Source: Anaerolineae bacterium (GTDB lineage: Bacteria; Chloroflexota; Anaerolineae; Promineifilales; Promineifilaceae). Taken from it: 64,000 nucleotides of DNA. The DNA lies in the NCBI GenBank assembly GCA_023384415.1, contig JAHDWJ010000022.1, positions 31,949 through 95,948 on the forward strand, given 5' to 3'. Position 1 is the first letter of the stretch; every line of letters starts with the position of its first letter. Shown piece after piece: positions 15,380 through 25,752 of the stretch. The notes below the pieces were generated by a model. The model searched no databases. It saw only the letters and a program-made list of their open reading frames with translations, and was not told the origin of the DNA. The translations under genes were made by a program, and so were the position numbers.

Positions 15380-17692
15380 TCACTTCACCTCAAGCCAGCC
15401 GACAAAGTAGCGGTCATCGGGCGGCCGCTGTCCATCTACAGTCAGGGGCAGGCGGAGATTAGCGGCCGCGTCATACATCCCCAACCCCACTGGGTAACGT
15501 CCGGGGGGCAAGTCGGGAGGGAGAAACAGGGTATATTCATCAGTAATTACCTCCCCGACCGCCCAGATGTGGGTGGGGTACCGCCCTTGCCGGGGTTGGT
15601 TGTCCCCTGCTGCCAGGGGGGGCTGGGTTGGTTCACCTAAATGGACAAAGGTGGTCAATGTGCCCAGAGGCGCGGCCGCGACCGACCAGATCACCTGCAC
15701 CATGACCCTTTCGCCTGGGCTGGCCTGGGTTGGGGAGATGACCGCCTCATGCAGTCGGATACCCTCTCCCATTATTGCCAGGGTTGATTCAGGCTGTGGT
15801 GGCCAGGCAGTTGGCACAACTTTGACCGTTCCAATGAGTACCCCTTCCCCCTGCCCATCCAGCCGGACATACCCAGCGGCCAATACCGGAGCGACAATCT
15901 GTTCATGTAGTCGCACGGCGAACCGATCTTCTACTATGCTACCTGGCGGCCACAAGGTTGCCGGGTACATTCCCCGACCATGATAGCTGTGTAGGCGACC
16001 GATGGGTTCATTCAGGTCGAGGCCAAAAAACTCTACCACTTGTTCTGGCGGGGTCGTTGGGGTTGTTTCTGCCTGCCAATAGAGGGTCAGCCAGATGGGG
16101 TCTCCAGGGCGGGCTGCCTGGGTATTCACCTCCGCCCCAACCAAAGATAGCCCATTCCCTAGAGCCACCGCCGGGAACGCGGCCGCATCTGGTACAGCCT
16201 CAACCAGTCGCGGCCGCGCATATGCCTGGGGAATCACCACCGCCACACAATAAACCGTCGTTACCAATCCCAGCAAAGGGATAAACTGTATAGCGTGATG
16301 CGTGAAACGTGATACGTGAAAGGTGATGCGTGATGCGTGAAACGTGAAACGTGGTGTGTGAGGGGGAACTTGAAACCTGAACCCTGAAACCACTCCCAAC
16401 ACCAACACCACCAACGCCGGGAACAATAACCTTCCCTGAGCCGCTGGGGTTCGCAGCATAAACAATACCAGTCCGGCGTACACCAGAAGCAGCCAGCCAA
16501 ATAGAAGAAGGGAAAGCGGGATGGGGCGAGGGGGAGAGGTGGTCATTTTCGGCTGGCGACTGGCAACCAGTGACCAGCCACCTGTAGCAATCCCCAGAAC
16601 AACTATCCCCTGCCATACTGCCAGCACCCAGGCCGGGGGGCGGACGTTAAACCAGCCAAAGAGGGCAAAGAGGGAGTTCCACAGGCTGGGGGTTTCGGCC
16701 AGCACTTGCCAGAGGGTATAGCCCCGGTCTCCCCCAGCGATGTGAACAAACACTGCGGCCGCGGTCGGGTCGCCGTAGAGGGTCCAATTTCGCCACCAGA
16801 GCCAACTGCTCAATAAGAGAACGGGGATGATAAGATGGAGTGCGGCCGCAACCAGCCAGGGCCATCCTTTCCCATATTGCCAGACCAGCACGGCCACAAA
16901 CCCCAGGGCATAAACAAAGAGGAGTGTCCCGGCATTTTTACTCAGCACCGCCAGGGCAATGGTCAGGCCGAGGAGAAGGAGTTGGCGGGCGGGTGGGTGA
17001 GGGGGTGAGTTCTCCTCTTCATTGCGCCATAACTTTAACAACTGCCATAACGCGGCCGCACATAGAAACGTAATTAGAGCATCATTGGTGACAGAGGCAT
17101 GGACAAAATTAAACTGGGGCCAAAAGGCAACCAACGCGGCCGCGAGCAGTGGGTAGGGAAAGAAGGTGAGGGATGATTCTGCAGGGCTGCGTTCGTCCGT
17201 GTCCCCCGGTGTCTTAAAAAACAGCCCGGCGCAGCCATAGACACAGATAATGGTGCCCAGGCCGAGTAAAGTAGAAAATAGGCGGAGTACATGGGCCGCC
17301 AGGGCGTACCCTCGCCAGGGCCACCTTTCCTGAGGCGTGTGGATAAACTGATTATAGTTGGCGAGTGCGGCCGCGTCCCCGGCCCAGGCAAACGGATTCG
17401 GCCACACCTGTTCTCTAGCCCCTGCCGTATCAATCGGCGCAATCAGCAGCGCCCCCAGCAGATAATAAAGAGGTGGTTGGGCCGCTTCCTGACTCAAAAA
17501 TGGATCATATACCGGGGGCACCATTGGCAGCCGCTTATGATCGGCAATGTATTGCACCGTAAAGTAATGCCAGTTTTCATCCGGGGCTTCAAACAGCGGA
17601 TTCATCACCCCATACGCCACCGTGATCAGCAAATACGCCAGCAGTACCAGCCCCAACCGCCAGGGGAAACGTCGTTCACCTTGCCCAGCCAT
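15380..17692 (-). CDS. Large membrane glycosyltransferase-like protein (DUF2142/PMT-like)
   Basis: 770 residues from ATG 17692 (MAGQGERRFPWRLGL). A frame start at 17710 is less likely. The N-terminal half has about ten membrane helices and the segment PLFEAPDENWHYFTVQYIADHKRLP, the acidic first loop seen in DUF2142 and related GT-C proteins. The C-terminal third is soluble and resembles that of the neighbour (ARPGDPIWLTLYWQAE; PGERVMVQVIWS). A ten-unit heptanucleotide array at 16293-16362 encodes TPRFTFHASRITFHVSRFTHHA between helices. Ten GCGGCCGC octamers are present. It lies upstream of, and in the same direction as, the 950-residue protein, so a paired function in surface glycosylation is plausible. 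The acceptor is unknown. Confidence 0.75.
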   Translation of the reverse strand: MAGQGERRFPWRLGLVLLAYLLITVAYGVMNPLFEAPDENWHYFTVQYIADHKRLPMVPPVYDPFLSQEAAQPPLYYLLGALLIAPIDTAGAREQVWPNPFAWAGDAAALANYNQFIHTPQERWPWRGYALAAHVLRLFSTLLGLGTIICVYGCAGLFFKTPGDTDERSPAESSLTFFPYPLLAAALVAFWPQFNFVHASVTNDALITFLCAAALWQLLKLWRNEEENSPPHPPARQLLLLGLTIALAVLSKNAGTLLFVYALGFVAVLVWQYGKGWPWLVAAALHLIIPVLLLSSWLWWRNWTLYGDPTAAAVFVHIAGGDRGYTLWQVLAETPSLWNSLFALFGWFNVRPPAWVLAVWQGIVVLGIATGGWSLVASRQPKMTTSPPRPIPLSLLLFGWLLLVYAGLVLFMLRTPAAQGRLLFPALVVLVLGVVSGFRFQVPPHTPRFTFHASRITFHVSRFTHHAIQFIPLLGLVTTVYCVAVVIPQAYARPRLVEAVPDAAAFPAVALGNGLSLVGAEVNTQAARPGDPIWLTLYWQAETTPTTPPEQVVEFFGLDLNEPIGRLHSYHGRGMYPATLWPPGSIVEDRFAVRLHEQIVAPVLAAGYVRLDGQGEGVLIGTVKVVPTAWPPQPESTLAIMGEGIRLHEAVISPTQASPGERVMVQVIWSVAAAPLGTLTTFVHLGEPTQPPLAAGDNQPRQGRYPTHIWAVGEVITDEYTLFLPPDLPPGRYPVGLGMYDAAANLRLPLTVDGQRPPDDRYFVGWLEVK
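16293..16391. repeat. Heptanucleotide array (GCGTGAT/ACGTGAA), ten units, plus three TGAAACC-type units
   Basis: Ten 7-base units at 16293-16362, then after 8 bases a further three (TGAAACC, TGAACCC, TGAAACC) at 16371-16391. All lie inside the coding sequence of the 770-residue membrane protein. Confidence 0.88.
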
Positions 17693-17710
17693 AAGGCAAC
17701 ATTGTAACAC

Positions 17711-18249
17711 GCCAGGCCGTCAGGCAGGTAAAAAGAGAGGCGAGCTTGCGCGTTTATGAGTGGATGGTTGGGCAGGCTGTACGATCCAATCCTCACGCTG
17801 TGTCCTTTATTTGCGACCCCCTCACAGCTTGTGATAAAATGCACAAACTCAGCAGCAATATAGACTTAGCGCAATCAAATTGGTGGCCTGGTCAGGAGAG
17901 TGGCCACAGCAAACCGCCACGTCAAAAACGAACGATTACTTAGCAGGTACATTTCATTCGCTCCTTCTTCAAATTCGCTGTTGTATTTTTAAGTATCCTT
18001 GCCATCGTTGCCCATTTGTGAATTGTTGGACAAAAGAGCAACGCTAAGGTAATATCAGCGGGGTCAGGCGGTGTCTGACCCGTTATACTTGCCTAAATTT
18101 CACAAACGATAGGATGAATCACAAGCGATGCCGAAACGTGGTACGTGATAGCTGTAGCATTACGTAGATAGCTACAGCGTGGGCGCAAATCTTTTACCTT
18201 TCATCCTTTATTCTTCATCCTTCATAATTCCCTCATAGGAGGTTGGTGC
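17711..18249. promoter_or_regulatory. Divergent intergenic region upstream of atpA
   Basis: No convincing gene is seen in these 540 bases. They hold a possible promoter (TTGGAC at 18026-18031, TAATAT at 18050-18055, spacing 18) and two Rex-like boxes (separate entry). There is also a hairpin GGGTCAG-7-CTGACCC at 18061-18081, a second one GCTGTAGC/GCTACAGC near 18149-18178, and a short heptanucleotide array TTCATCC/TTTATTC/TTCATCC/TTCATAA at 18200-18227. A strong AGGAGG precedes atpA. Confidence 0.5.
18016..18105. promoter_or_regulatory. Two Rex-box-like sequences upstream of atpA
   Basis: TTGTGAATTGTTGGACAA (18016-18033) and TTGCCTAAATTTCACAA (18089-18105) each keep one perfect TTGTGAA half and a weaker second half of the known Rex operator form TTGTGAA-N4-TTCACAA. 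The first overlaps a candidate -35 element. The rex gene itself is in this window. Regulation is inferred; half-sites this short could arise by chance. Confidence 0.35.
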
Positions 18250-19920
18250 ATGGCGACAATTGCCCCCGAATTTACCAATATTGCCGAATCGTTTTTACGA
18301 CAGATTCAAGATTTCCGCCCTACCCTGGAAACCCGCAGTGTAGGGACCGTCATCTCTGTTTATGATGGTATCGCCCTGGCCGATGGCCTGGCTGATGTCA
18401 AATCTATGGAGCTGGTTGAGTTTAGCAATGGGGTGTCTGGTCTGGCCCTTAACCTGGAACCCGATAATGTTGGTATCGTGGTTATGGGTGATTACTCCGG
18501 TATCGCCGTAGGGGATGAGGTTCGGGCAACCGGGCGCATCGCTTCTGTGCCAGCCGGAGAAGCGCTCATTGGCCGGGTAGTGGACGCTTTGGGCAACCCG
18601 ATTGATGGCAAGGGGCCGATACGGACGAATCAGACGCGGCCGCTGGAGCGCATTGCCCCTGGGGTTATTGAGCGTAAAGGAGTGGACACTCCCGTCCAGA
18701 CCGGTATCATCTCCATTGACTCCATGTTCGCCATTGGCCGGGGCCAGCGTGAGCTGATCATCGGCGACCGCCAGACCGGTAAAACCGCCATCTGTCTGGA
18801 TACCATCATCAACCAGAAAGGGGGCGACATGATCTGCATCTACGTCGCCATCGGTCAGCGTGTGGGACAAGTAGCCCAGGTCGTCGCCACCCTGGAAAAA
18901 TACGGGGCCATGGATTACACCATCGTCGTTGTGGCTGGGGCTTCTGATCCTGCCCCCATGCAATATTTTGCCCCGTTTACCGGCTGCGCCATTGGTGAAG
19001 AGTTTATGGTCCAGGGGCGCGATGCCCTGGTCATTTATGACGACCTTTCCAAACATGCCTGGGCGTATCGGCAAATGTCTCTTATTTTGCGCCGCCCCCC
19101 TGGCCGTGAAGCGTACCCAGGGGACATCTTCTCCCTGCACAGCCGCCTGCTCGAACGAGCCGTCCGCCTGCGTGATGAGTTTGTCATCGTCGCCAAAGGC
19201 ACAGAAGTCACGGCCGACACCAAAGCCGGAGTAAATGGCAAACTGTATTTCGGCAACCTGGCTGAAGACCATATCAAAGAAGATATGAAGCAGATGGATG
19301 AGCCAGACAAATATGAAGTCAAAAAAGTACCCGGTTCTGGCGGCTCCTTAACTGCTCTGCCCATCATTGAAACCTTGTTGGGTGACGTATCTGCCTACAT
19401 TCCCACCAATGTTATCTCTATCACCGACGGTCAAATTTATTTGGAAACCGACCTGTTTAATGCCGGACAGCGGCCGGCCATTAGCACCGGTCTCTCCGTC
19501 TCTCGCGTCGGTTCAGCGGCCCAAAAACGAGCCATGAGCAAGGTTTCTGGTGGTCTCAAGGCTGACCTCTCCCAATACCGGGAGTTGGCGGCCTTCGCTC
19601 AATTTGGCTCGGACCTGGATGCCTCTACCCAACGGCAGCTCTCCCGTGGTGAGCGAACGATGGAAATGCTCAAGCAGCCCCAATACAACCCATTCCGCCT
19701 GGATCATCAGGTCATGCTCATTTATGCCGTTTCTCGTGGTTATCTGGACAACGTAGCCGTCAGCAAAGTGGATGCTTGGCGTCAGGCGTTTGTTCGGTAT
19801 ATGGATACGGCTCAGGCTCATGTCGGCAAACCGATTCTAGAAAGTGGGGCCTGGAATGATGAGATCGAAGGCCAACTGAAACAGGCGATCCAGGATTTCA
19901 ACGCCAGTTGGAGTGGGTAA
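18250..19920 (+). CDS. atpA: F1F0 ATP synthase subunit alpha
   Basis: 556 residues. The alpha subunit holds the non-catalytic nucleotide sites of F1. Seen: Walker [25 protein letters not shown], and the signature [17 protein letters not shown]. It is about 40 residues longer than the E. coli protein. The extra stretch ([21 protein letters not shown]... to KKVPGSG, about residues 310-355) sits between [12 protein letters not shown] and [13 protein letters not shown] strong AGGAGG precedes ATG 18250. First gene of atpA-atpG-atpD-atpC. No delta subunit or F0 gene is found upstream. Codon use is very regular and only one GCGGCCGC is present, as expected for a highly conserved gene. Confidence 0.97.
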   Translation: MATIAPEFTNIAESFLRQIQDFRPTLETRSVGTVISVYDGIALADGLADVKSMELVEFSNGVSGLALNLEPDNVGIVVMGDYSGIAVGDEVRATGRIASVPAGEALIGRVVDALGNPIDGKGPIRTNQTRPLERIAPGVIERKGVDTPVQTGIISIDSMFAIGRGQRELIIGDRQTGKTAICLDTIINQKGGDMICIYVAIGQRVGQVAQVVATLEKYGAMDYTIVVVAGASDPAPMQYFAPFTGCAIGEEFMVQGRDALVIYDDLSKHAWAYRQMSLILRRPPGREAYPGDIFSLHSRLLERAVRLRDEFVIVAKGTEVTADTKAGVNGKLYFGNLAEDHIKEDMKQMDEPDKYEVKKVPGSGGSLTALPIIETLLGDVSAYIPTNVISITDGQIYLETDLFNAGQRPAISTGLSVSRVGSAAQKRAMSKVSGGLKADLSQYRELAAFAQFGSDLDASTQRQLSRGERTMEMLKQPQYNPFRLDHQVMLIYAVSRGYLDNVAVSKVDAWRQAFVRYMDTAQAHVGKPILESGAWNDEIEGQLKQAIQDFNASWSG

Positions 19921-20001
19921 GAGAGTGGGCGAGTTAGCGAGTCCCCCCCAAAAAAACTGGACCTGGTAACTCGAAACTCGTAACTAACACAGGAGCAACT
20001 C
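19921..20001. repeat. Intergenic atpA-atpG with AACTCGA heptanucleotide repeats
   Basis: AACTCGA, AACTCGT, AACTAAC at 19968-19988 are three units of period 7. The unit is a rotation of the reverse complement of the aroA array unit GAGTTTC. The atpG ribosome site AGGAG (19991-19995) follows directly. Confidence 0.7.
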
Positions 20002-20907
20002 GTGGCAAGTGAACGCGAGCTAAATAAACGAATCCGTAGTGTCAAGAATATCTCCCAGGTGACGAGTGCCCTGGCAGCGGTATCAGCCTCGAAGGCCAGC
20101 CGGGCCCAGAAACAGGTAGAAGCGACACGAGCATATGCCAGTAAGGCGTTTGAGATTTTACACAACCTGGCCTCACAGCCAGGAGTTGGCGAAAGTGCCC
20201 ACCCGCTGCTAACGGTGCGGCCGCAAATCAAAAACAGTGCCCTCATCCTCATTACTGGTGACCGGGGGCTGGCCGGAGCGTACAACGCCAGTATGGTCAG
20301 CCGGGCCGAAGCGTTCATTCAGGCGATGAAAAGCCCGGTAGAAGTCATCACGGTTGGCCGTAAAGGGCGCGACCTGATGATTCGCCGGGGATATAATGTT
20401 GTTGGGGCTTTCGATAAAATGCCCGATCCCCCCTCTATCCTGGATGTAACGGCCATCGCCCAACTGGTAACAGACGATTTTCTATCGGGTAAATTTGATC
20501 AGGTCTTCATCGGCTACACCGATTTTGTCAACCTGCTCACTCGTATTCCCCGCGTCAAGCAGCTTCTCCCCCTTAAACCATTAGACTTTGAAGGCATGGC
20601 CGTGGCCGAATATGTCAGCGGCGTAAACTTGACCGGGGTGGCTGAACGTGTATACAGTTACGAGCCAGACCCCTCAGCCCTCCTCAGCGTGGTATTACCC
20701 CGCTTCACCGAGCTGCAAATTTTCCAGTCGGTACTAGAGGCACTGGCTAGTGAACATAGTGCCCGCATGGTGGCTATGAACAATGCCACCGATAACGCGG
20801 GTGAATTGATTGATATTCTGACCTTAGAGCGAAATAAAGCCCGCCAGACCAGCATTACCAATGAAATTTTGGATATTGTTGGCGGTGCGGAGGCAGTTAG
20901 CAAATAG
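20002..20907 (+). CDS. atpG: F1F0 ATP synthase subunit gamma
   Basis: 301 residues, normal length. Gamma is the central rotor shaft of F1. Seen: N-terminal helix SERELNKRIRSVKNISQVTSALAAVSASK, the GDRGLAGAYNA segment, and the C-terminal helix MVAMNNATDNAGELIDILTLERNKARQTSITNEILDIVGGAEAV, the best conserved part of the family. Start is GTG 20002 with AGGAG 6 bases upstream; no better ATG exists. It lies between atpA and atpD, the usual place. Confidence 0.96.
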   Translation: MASERELNKRIRSVKNISQVTSALAAVSASKASRAQKQVEATRAYASKAFEILHNLASQPGVGESAHPLLTVRPQIKNSALILITGDRGLAGAYNASMVSRAEAFIQAMKSPVEVITVGRKGRDLMIRRGYNVVGAFDKMPDPPSILDVTAIAQLVTDDFLSGKFDQVFIGYTDFVNLLTRIPRVKQLLPLKPLDFEGMAVAEYVSGVNLTGVAERVYSYEPDPSALLSVVLPRFTELQIFQSVLEALASEHSARMVAMNNATDNAGELIDILTLERNKARQTSITNEILDIVGGAEAVSK

Positions 20908-22390
<1,483 letters not shown>

Positions 22391-22469
22391 GAGGTTGAGT
22401 TTCTAGTGGCTAGTTTCTAGTTAGGTTGGCGTTTGTACGGCGAACGGCTAACTGATAACAGGGGTACTT

Positions 22470-22910
22470 ATGCCTTTTCGTTGTGAAATTGTGACCCAGG
22501 AGCGGGTTGTTTTTAGCGGTGAGGCCGATTATGTTAGCTTGCCGGGCACGGAAGGGGTCATGGGTGTTTTACCCAACCATTCGGCTATGTTGACATCGCT
22601 GGCTTTTGGTGAGGTGATGGTCCGCAGCCGGGGGCAAGAGGAGTTTTTTGCCGTCGGGGGCGGGTTTGTCGAAATTCAGCCTGACCATATCACCGTCCTG
22701 GCCGATTCGGCTGAGCAGGCGGAAGAGATTGACGTTGAGCGGGCGCAAAGGGCCAGAGAACATGCTGAACAGATGATGAAAGAAGGGGTACCGACGGATC
22801 CGGTTCATTATCAACAAATTCAGATAGCTTTGCAGAAGGCCCAAATTCGTATGGATGTGGCCCGCAAGCGGCAGCATCGCCGGACCATGCCACACCTCTC
22901 TGGGGAATAG
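22470..22910 (+). CDS. atpC: F1F0 ATP synthase subunit epsilon
   Basis: 146 residues, slightly longer than the usual 135-140. Epsilon couples F1 rotation to the c-ring and can inhibit ATP hydrolysis. Seen: N-terminal beta sandwich with VSLPGTEGVMGVLPNHSAMLTSL and FFAVGGGFVEIQPDHITVLAD, then a C-terminal helical hairpin rich in Glu, Gln and Arg. AGGGG precedes ATG 22470. A strong terminator follows, ending the operon. The 79-base gap before it carries TAGTTTC repeats. Confidence 0.95.
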   Translation: MPFRCEIVTQERVVFSGEADYVSLPGTEGVMGVLPNHSAMLTSLAFGEVMVRSRGQEEFFAVGGGFVEIQPDHITVLADSAEQAEEIDVERAQRAREHAEQMMKEGVPTDPVHYQQIQIALQKAQIRMDVARKRQHRRTMPHLSGE

Positions 22911-22963
22911 CGTTCTTAATACATGGTTTCCACGATAAAGATTAAATTTTCCGTTTAAGGTTT

Positions 22964-23021
22964 GACCAAAGATAAATGACGAGTTATGGTTCTCTCCCGG
23001 TCATTTATCTTTGGTCTTTTT
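22964..23021 (+). terminator. Intrinsic terminator of the atp operon
   Basis: A perfect 17-base inverted repeat, GACCAAAGATAAATGAC (22964-22980) and its complement (23000-23016), with a 19-base loop, followed by TTTTT. Confidence 0.92.
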
Positions 23022-23085
23022 GTTGTTTAATGGGTGGTTAGATAGGGTTAATGGGAACAATTGAATCCATCTAACTGGTATTCGT

Positions 23086-24102
23086 ATGGCTCTTTTTACG
23101 TCCCACATTGCAATTGATTTAGGCACAGTGAGTGTACTCGTGCATCTACAAGGCCGTGGGGTGGTACTGCAAGAGCCGTCGGTGGTGGCGATCCGTGATG
23201 ATGGCACCCGGACGGTAATTGTAGAAGTCGGCCGGGCGGCCCGGGAGATGTATGGCCGCACCCCAGAAGAGATTGAGGTGATGCGGCCGCTGCGGGAAGG
23301 GGTTATCGCTGACTATTTTGTCACCGAAGCGATGCTCCGTTATTTCATTGACAAAGTATCCGGGCGGATTAACCTGCGCCGGCCCATTGTGATGGTCACA
23401 GTGCCTTATGGGGTGACTAGTGTAGAAAAGCGGGCCGTGCGGGAGGCTTGTCTGACGGCGGGGGCGCGGGAAGTCCATTTGATCCATGAACCGCTCGCGG
23501 CCGCGATTGGAGCCGGCCTGCCCGTGGGTACCCCTACCGGCAACATGGTCGTAGACCTGGGAGGTGGTTCCACCGAAGCGGCCGTTGTCTCTATGAACGG
23601 CATCGTTTGTGCTGAATCAGTGAGGGTGGGCGGGGTGCGCCTGGATGAAGCGATCATGGCCTATGTGCGGCGCAAATATAATCTCATCATTGGCGAGCCT
23701 ACTGCCGAAGAGATCAAAATTAAGATCGGAGCTGCCCTGCCCCTGGATGAACCATTAGAAATGCAGGTTCAGGGGCGGGATCAGGTGGCGGGTCTGCCGC
23801 GGACGATCACTATCACCTCAGGTGAGGTGAGTGAAGCGATTGCCGAGCCACTCAGTGCTATGGTCAATGTAGTGCGGGCAGTTTTAGCCAAAACCCCACC
23901 CGAACTATCAGCCGATATTATTGACCGGGGGGTGGCCTTGACCGGGGGTGGCGCATTGCTGCGGGAAATGGATACCCTGCTTACCAAAGAGACAGGTGTA
24001 CCCGCTTATGTCGCCGATAACCCTATCGCCTGTACGGCTCTGGGCGCGGGTAAAGCATTGGCGGAGCTGCCTATCTTACAGCGCAGTATCCCGGATTTAT
24101 AA
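23086..24102 (+). CDS. mreB: Rod shape-determining protein MreB family actin
   Basis: 338 residues. MreB forms actin-like filaments under the membrane that guide cell-wall growth. Seen: phosphate-1 loop [13 protein letters not shown], phosphate-2 loop [15 protein letters not shown], adenosine motif [17 protein letters not shown], and [12 protein letters not shown] between them. No mreC or mreD follows, so it may be a paralogue (MreB-like or Mbl) with its own role. No strong ribosome site is seen before ATG 23086. Four bases of each strand's T-run terminator lie downstream, where it converges with rex. Confidence 0.88.
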   Translation: MALFTSHIAIDLGTVSVLVHLQGRGVVLQEPSVVAIRDDGTRTVIVEVGRAAREMYGRTPEEIEVMRPLREGVIADYFVTEAMLRYFIDKVSGRINLRRPIVMVTVPYGVTSVEKRAVREACLTAGAREVHLIHEPLAAAIGAGLPVGTPTGNMVVDLGGGSTEAAVVSMNGIVCAESVRVGGVRLDEAIMAYVRRKYNLIIGEPTAEEIKIKIGAALPLDEPLEMQVQGRDQVAGLPRTITITSGEVSEAIAEPLSAMVNVVRAVLAKTPPELSADIIDRGVALTGGGALLREMDTLLTKETGVPAYVADNPIACTALGAGKALAELPILQRSIPDL

Positions 24103-24176
24103 TGTGGCTATAACGCGGATAGCGTGGTCTCTAAGGGGATAGCCACGAATGACACGAGTCAAAACCAATGACGATC

Positions 24177-24207
24177 AAAAAAGCCTGTTCACTGAACAGG
24201 CTTTTTT
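24177..24207. terminator. Bidirectional terminator between mreB and rex
   Basis: AAAAAAGCCTGTTC - ACT - GAACAGGCTTTTTT: a perfect 14-base stem including A and T tracts on both sides, so it can end transcription from either strand. Confidence 0.93.
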
Positions 24208-24234
24208 CATTATAGGATATGGCAAACCGGCTCA

Positions 24235-24879
24235 CTACCGACTGCCCACAGCCAATGATGTATCCAGGTAAAAGGTCATACGCTGCATCTGGATGACGGG
24301 ATCGTTGTGACGGACGTGGATGTGGGGGGGGACGTTCAGATGAACGGGGGCGTAATTAAGAATGGCCCGGATGTAGGTTTGGGCTAATTGGTCAGCGATT
24401 TCTTGAGCCGCGGCCGCGGGCACAGCCAACACCACCATTTGTGTTTTTTCCCGGTTTAGAGTTTCTACCATCTCCGTAATGGGCTGGATAGGTAGGCCAC
24501 CAACCATTTGCCCCACTTTGGCCGGGTCATTGTCAAATAACCAGGCAATGCGGAACCCCCGGTGTTGAAACCCATTATAACTGGCGAGGGCGTGGCCGAT
24601 GTGTCCGGCCCCAATAAGAGCTACCGGCCACTCCCGGTCAAGATGCAAAATCTGGCGCAGCTGCTCAATGAGATAGTTGATATGGTAGCCGGTACCTTGT
24701 TTACCAAACTCCCCAAAATGGGAGAGGTCTTTGCGGATTTGCGCCGAACTTATCCCCAGGCGTTCCCCTAATTCGTGGGATGAGGTGGTCAGTTTTTCAC
24801 CGTTGACGGCCATATTGGTTAGGGCACGGAGATAAATGGGTAAACGCCCTATCACAATGTCTGGTATTTCCTCTAGCAC
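24235..24879 (-). CDS. rex: Redox-sensing transcriptional repressor Rex
   Basis: 214 residues from GTG 24879, the usual Rex length. Rex represses fermentation and respiration genes and leaves DNA when NADH is high. Seen: winged-helix DNA-binding domain with TTSSHELGERLGISSAQIRKDLSHFGEFGKQGTGY, then Rossmann GAGHIGHALASY with DNDPAKVG, and a C-terminal helix RMTFYLDTSLAV. The frame is open to ATG 24951, but GAGGA lies 8-9 bases before GTG 24879. The family starts near IPDIVIGRLPIYLRAL, and the upstream extension would overlap a Rex-like operator. The short start is therefore preferred. Confidence 0.9.
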   Translation of the reverse strand: MLEEIPDIVIGRLPIYLRALTNMAVNGEKLTTSSHELGERLGISSAQIRKDLSHFGEFGKQGTGYHINYLIEQLRQILHLDREWPVALIGAGHIGHALASYNGFQHRGFRIAWLFDNDPAKVGQMVGGLPIQPITEMVETLNREKTQMVVLAVPAAAAQEIADQLAQTYIRAILNYAPVHLNVPPHIHVRHNDPVIQMQRMTFYLDTSLAVGSR

Positions 24880-24905
24880 AGTGGTGTCCTCGTCGGGAGT
24901 TTCAT

Positions 24906-24923
24906 TCGTGTAACTTTTCACAA
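24906..24923. promoter_or_regulatory. Rex-like operator upstream of rex
   Basis: On the minus strand TTGTGAAAAGTTACACGA: one perfect TTGTGAA half and an imperfect second half of the Rex box. It lies 27 bases upstream of the preferred rex start and would allow autoregulation. Confidence 0.5.
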
Positions 24924-24951
24924 TTCTAACATAAGCCCAAACAGGTCGCAA

Positions 24952-25752
24952 AACACAAGGGTACCCCCTCTAGCCGCTCCTCTCGCGAGGAACCATCACA
25001 ACTTGCCGAAAAAAGCGCAGCTTCATCAGATTTAGCTGACGAGGAAGTCAGGTTACCCTGGTAATGTAACTCTTTCCTGACCAGGCTGATAGCTGCTGTA
25101 GCTACCTTCAACCATATTATCTCTGGCAGAAATGTTAGTTTATGCCCACTACCTGTTACCTTACAGAAAGAGATGTGAACGGTGTGGGGTAGGCGTTTTG
25201 TCCTATCAAGTGAGAATACACATCCGGTTGGTTGATAAATAGCCACTGCTATGCTATATTGTGGATGTCGTTGGTTATTGTTGAAGATGTGAATAAATAG
25301 CATATTTTTTATTCCGTTGCTTTTTGATGGTAAACACCCTGCGGACAACTAAGTGTAGTAAAATGGTTGCAATGTTAGGCCGCGCGACCTATGATTATTC
25401 ATTTTCTAACACATGGATGCCTTTCTTTTCATTGTGAAATAATGGGGTGTGACGGATTGTTGACAGCGAGATCGACGAAAAAAGTTAAGAAACCATGAAC
25501 GGGGTAAGGAACGAATGAAAAAAGCCATAATTATAAATAAGGTCAAAAGATGCCCAGGCTGGTTATAGAAGTTCATAAGTTACACGTTATGGCTAGTTAT
25601 GGTCCCGGGTGATAGCAAAGCCTGCCAGACGTTATGATATGTACTTGCCCAAGCATGGATTGTACCAATCGATCCCTAACTCTTTCGAGATAACCCAGGT
25701 AGGTTCCGTGAAAGAGCGAACTGTTGTGGTTGTATAGGGGGAATAGGTGCTT
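24952..25752. promoter_or_regulatory. Long divergent leader region between rex and the EPS operon
   Basis: About 800 bases with no convincing gene. An open frame on the minus strand (24926-25348) shows no family features and overlaps the rex start. Near its right end a hairpin CTCTTTC...GAAAGAG (25679-25715) lies ~40 bases before the first EPS gene and holds AACCCAGGTAGGTT in its loop. GCAAAGCCT occurs at 25616-25624. The length suggests a structured 5' leader RNA for the EPS operon; no known riboswitch was recognised with confidence. Confidence 0.4.

Noticed and set aside
17746-17943. Small plus-strand frame before atpA
   Set aside because: It crosses the likely promoter area of the neighbouring gene, and its sequence has no family features.
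18295-19272. A 325-residue open frame on the minus strand across atpA
   Set aside because: It is the antisense shadow of a highly conserved gene; no family features and no ribosome site.
24926-25348. 140-residue minus-strand frame in the rex-EPS gap
   Set aside because: No recognisable domain, no ribosome site, and it overlaps the rex upstream region; cysteine-rich low-information sequence.
25590-25680. Possible c-di-GMP (GEMM) riboswitch because of GCAAAGCCT
   Set aside because: The nonamer fits, but I could not build the flanking P1 and second stem of the known consensus. Kept only as a leader of unknown structure.
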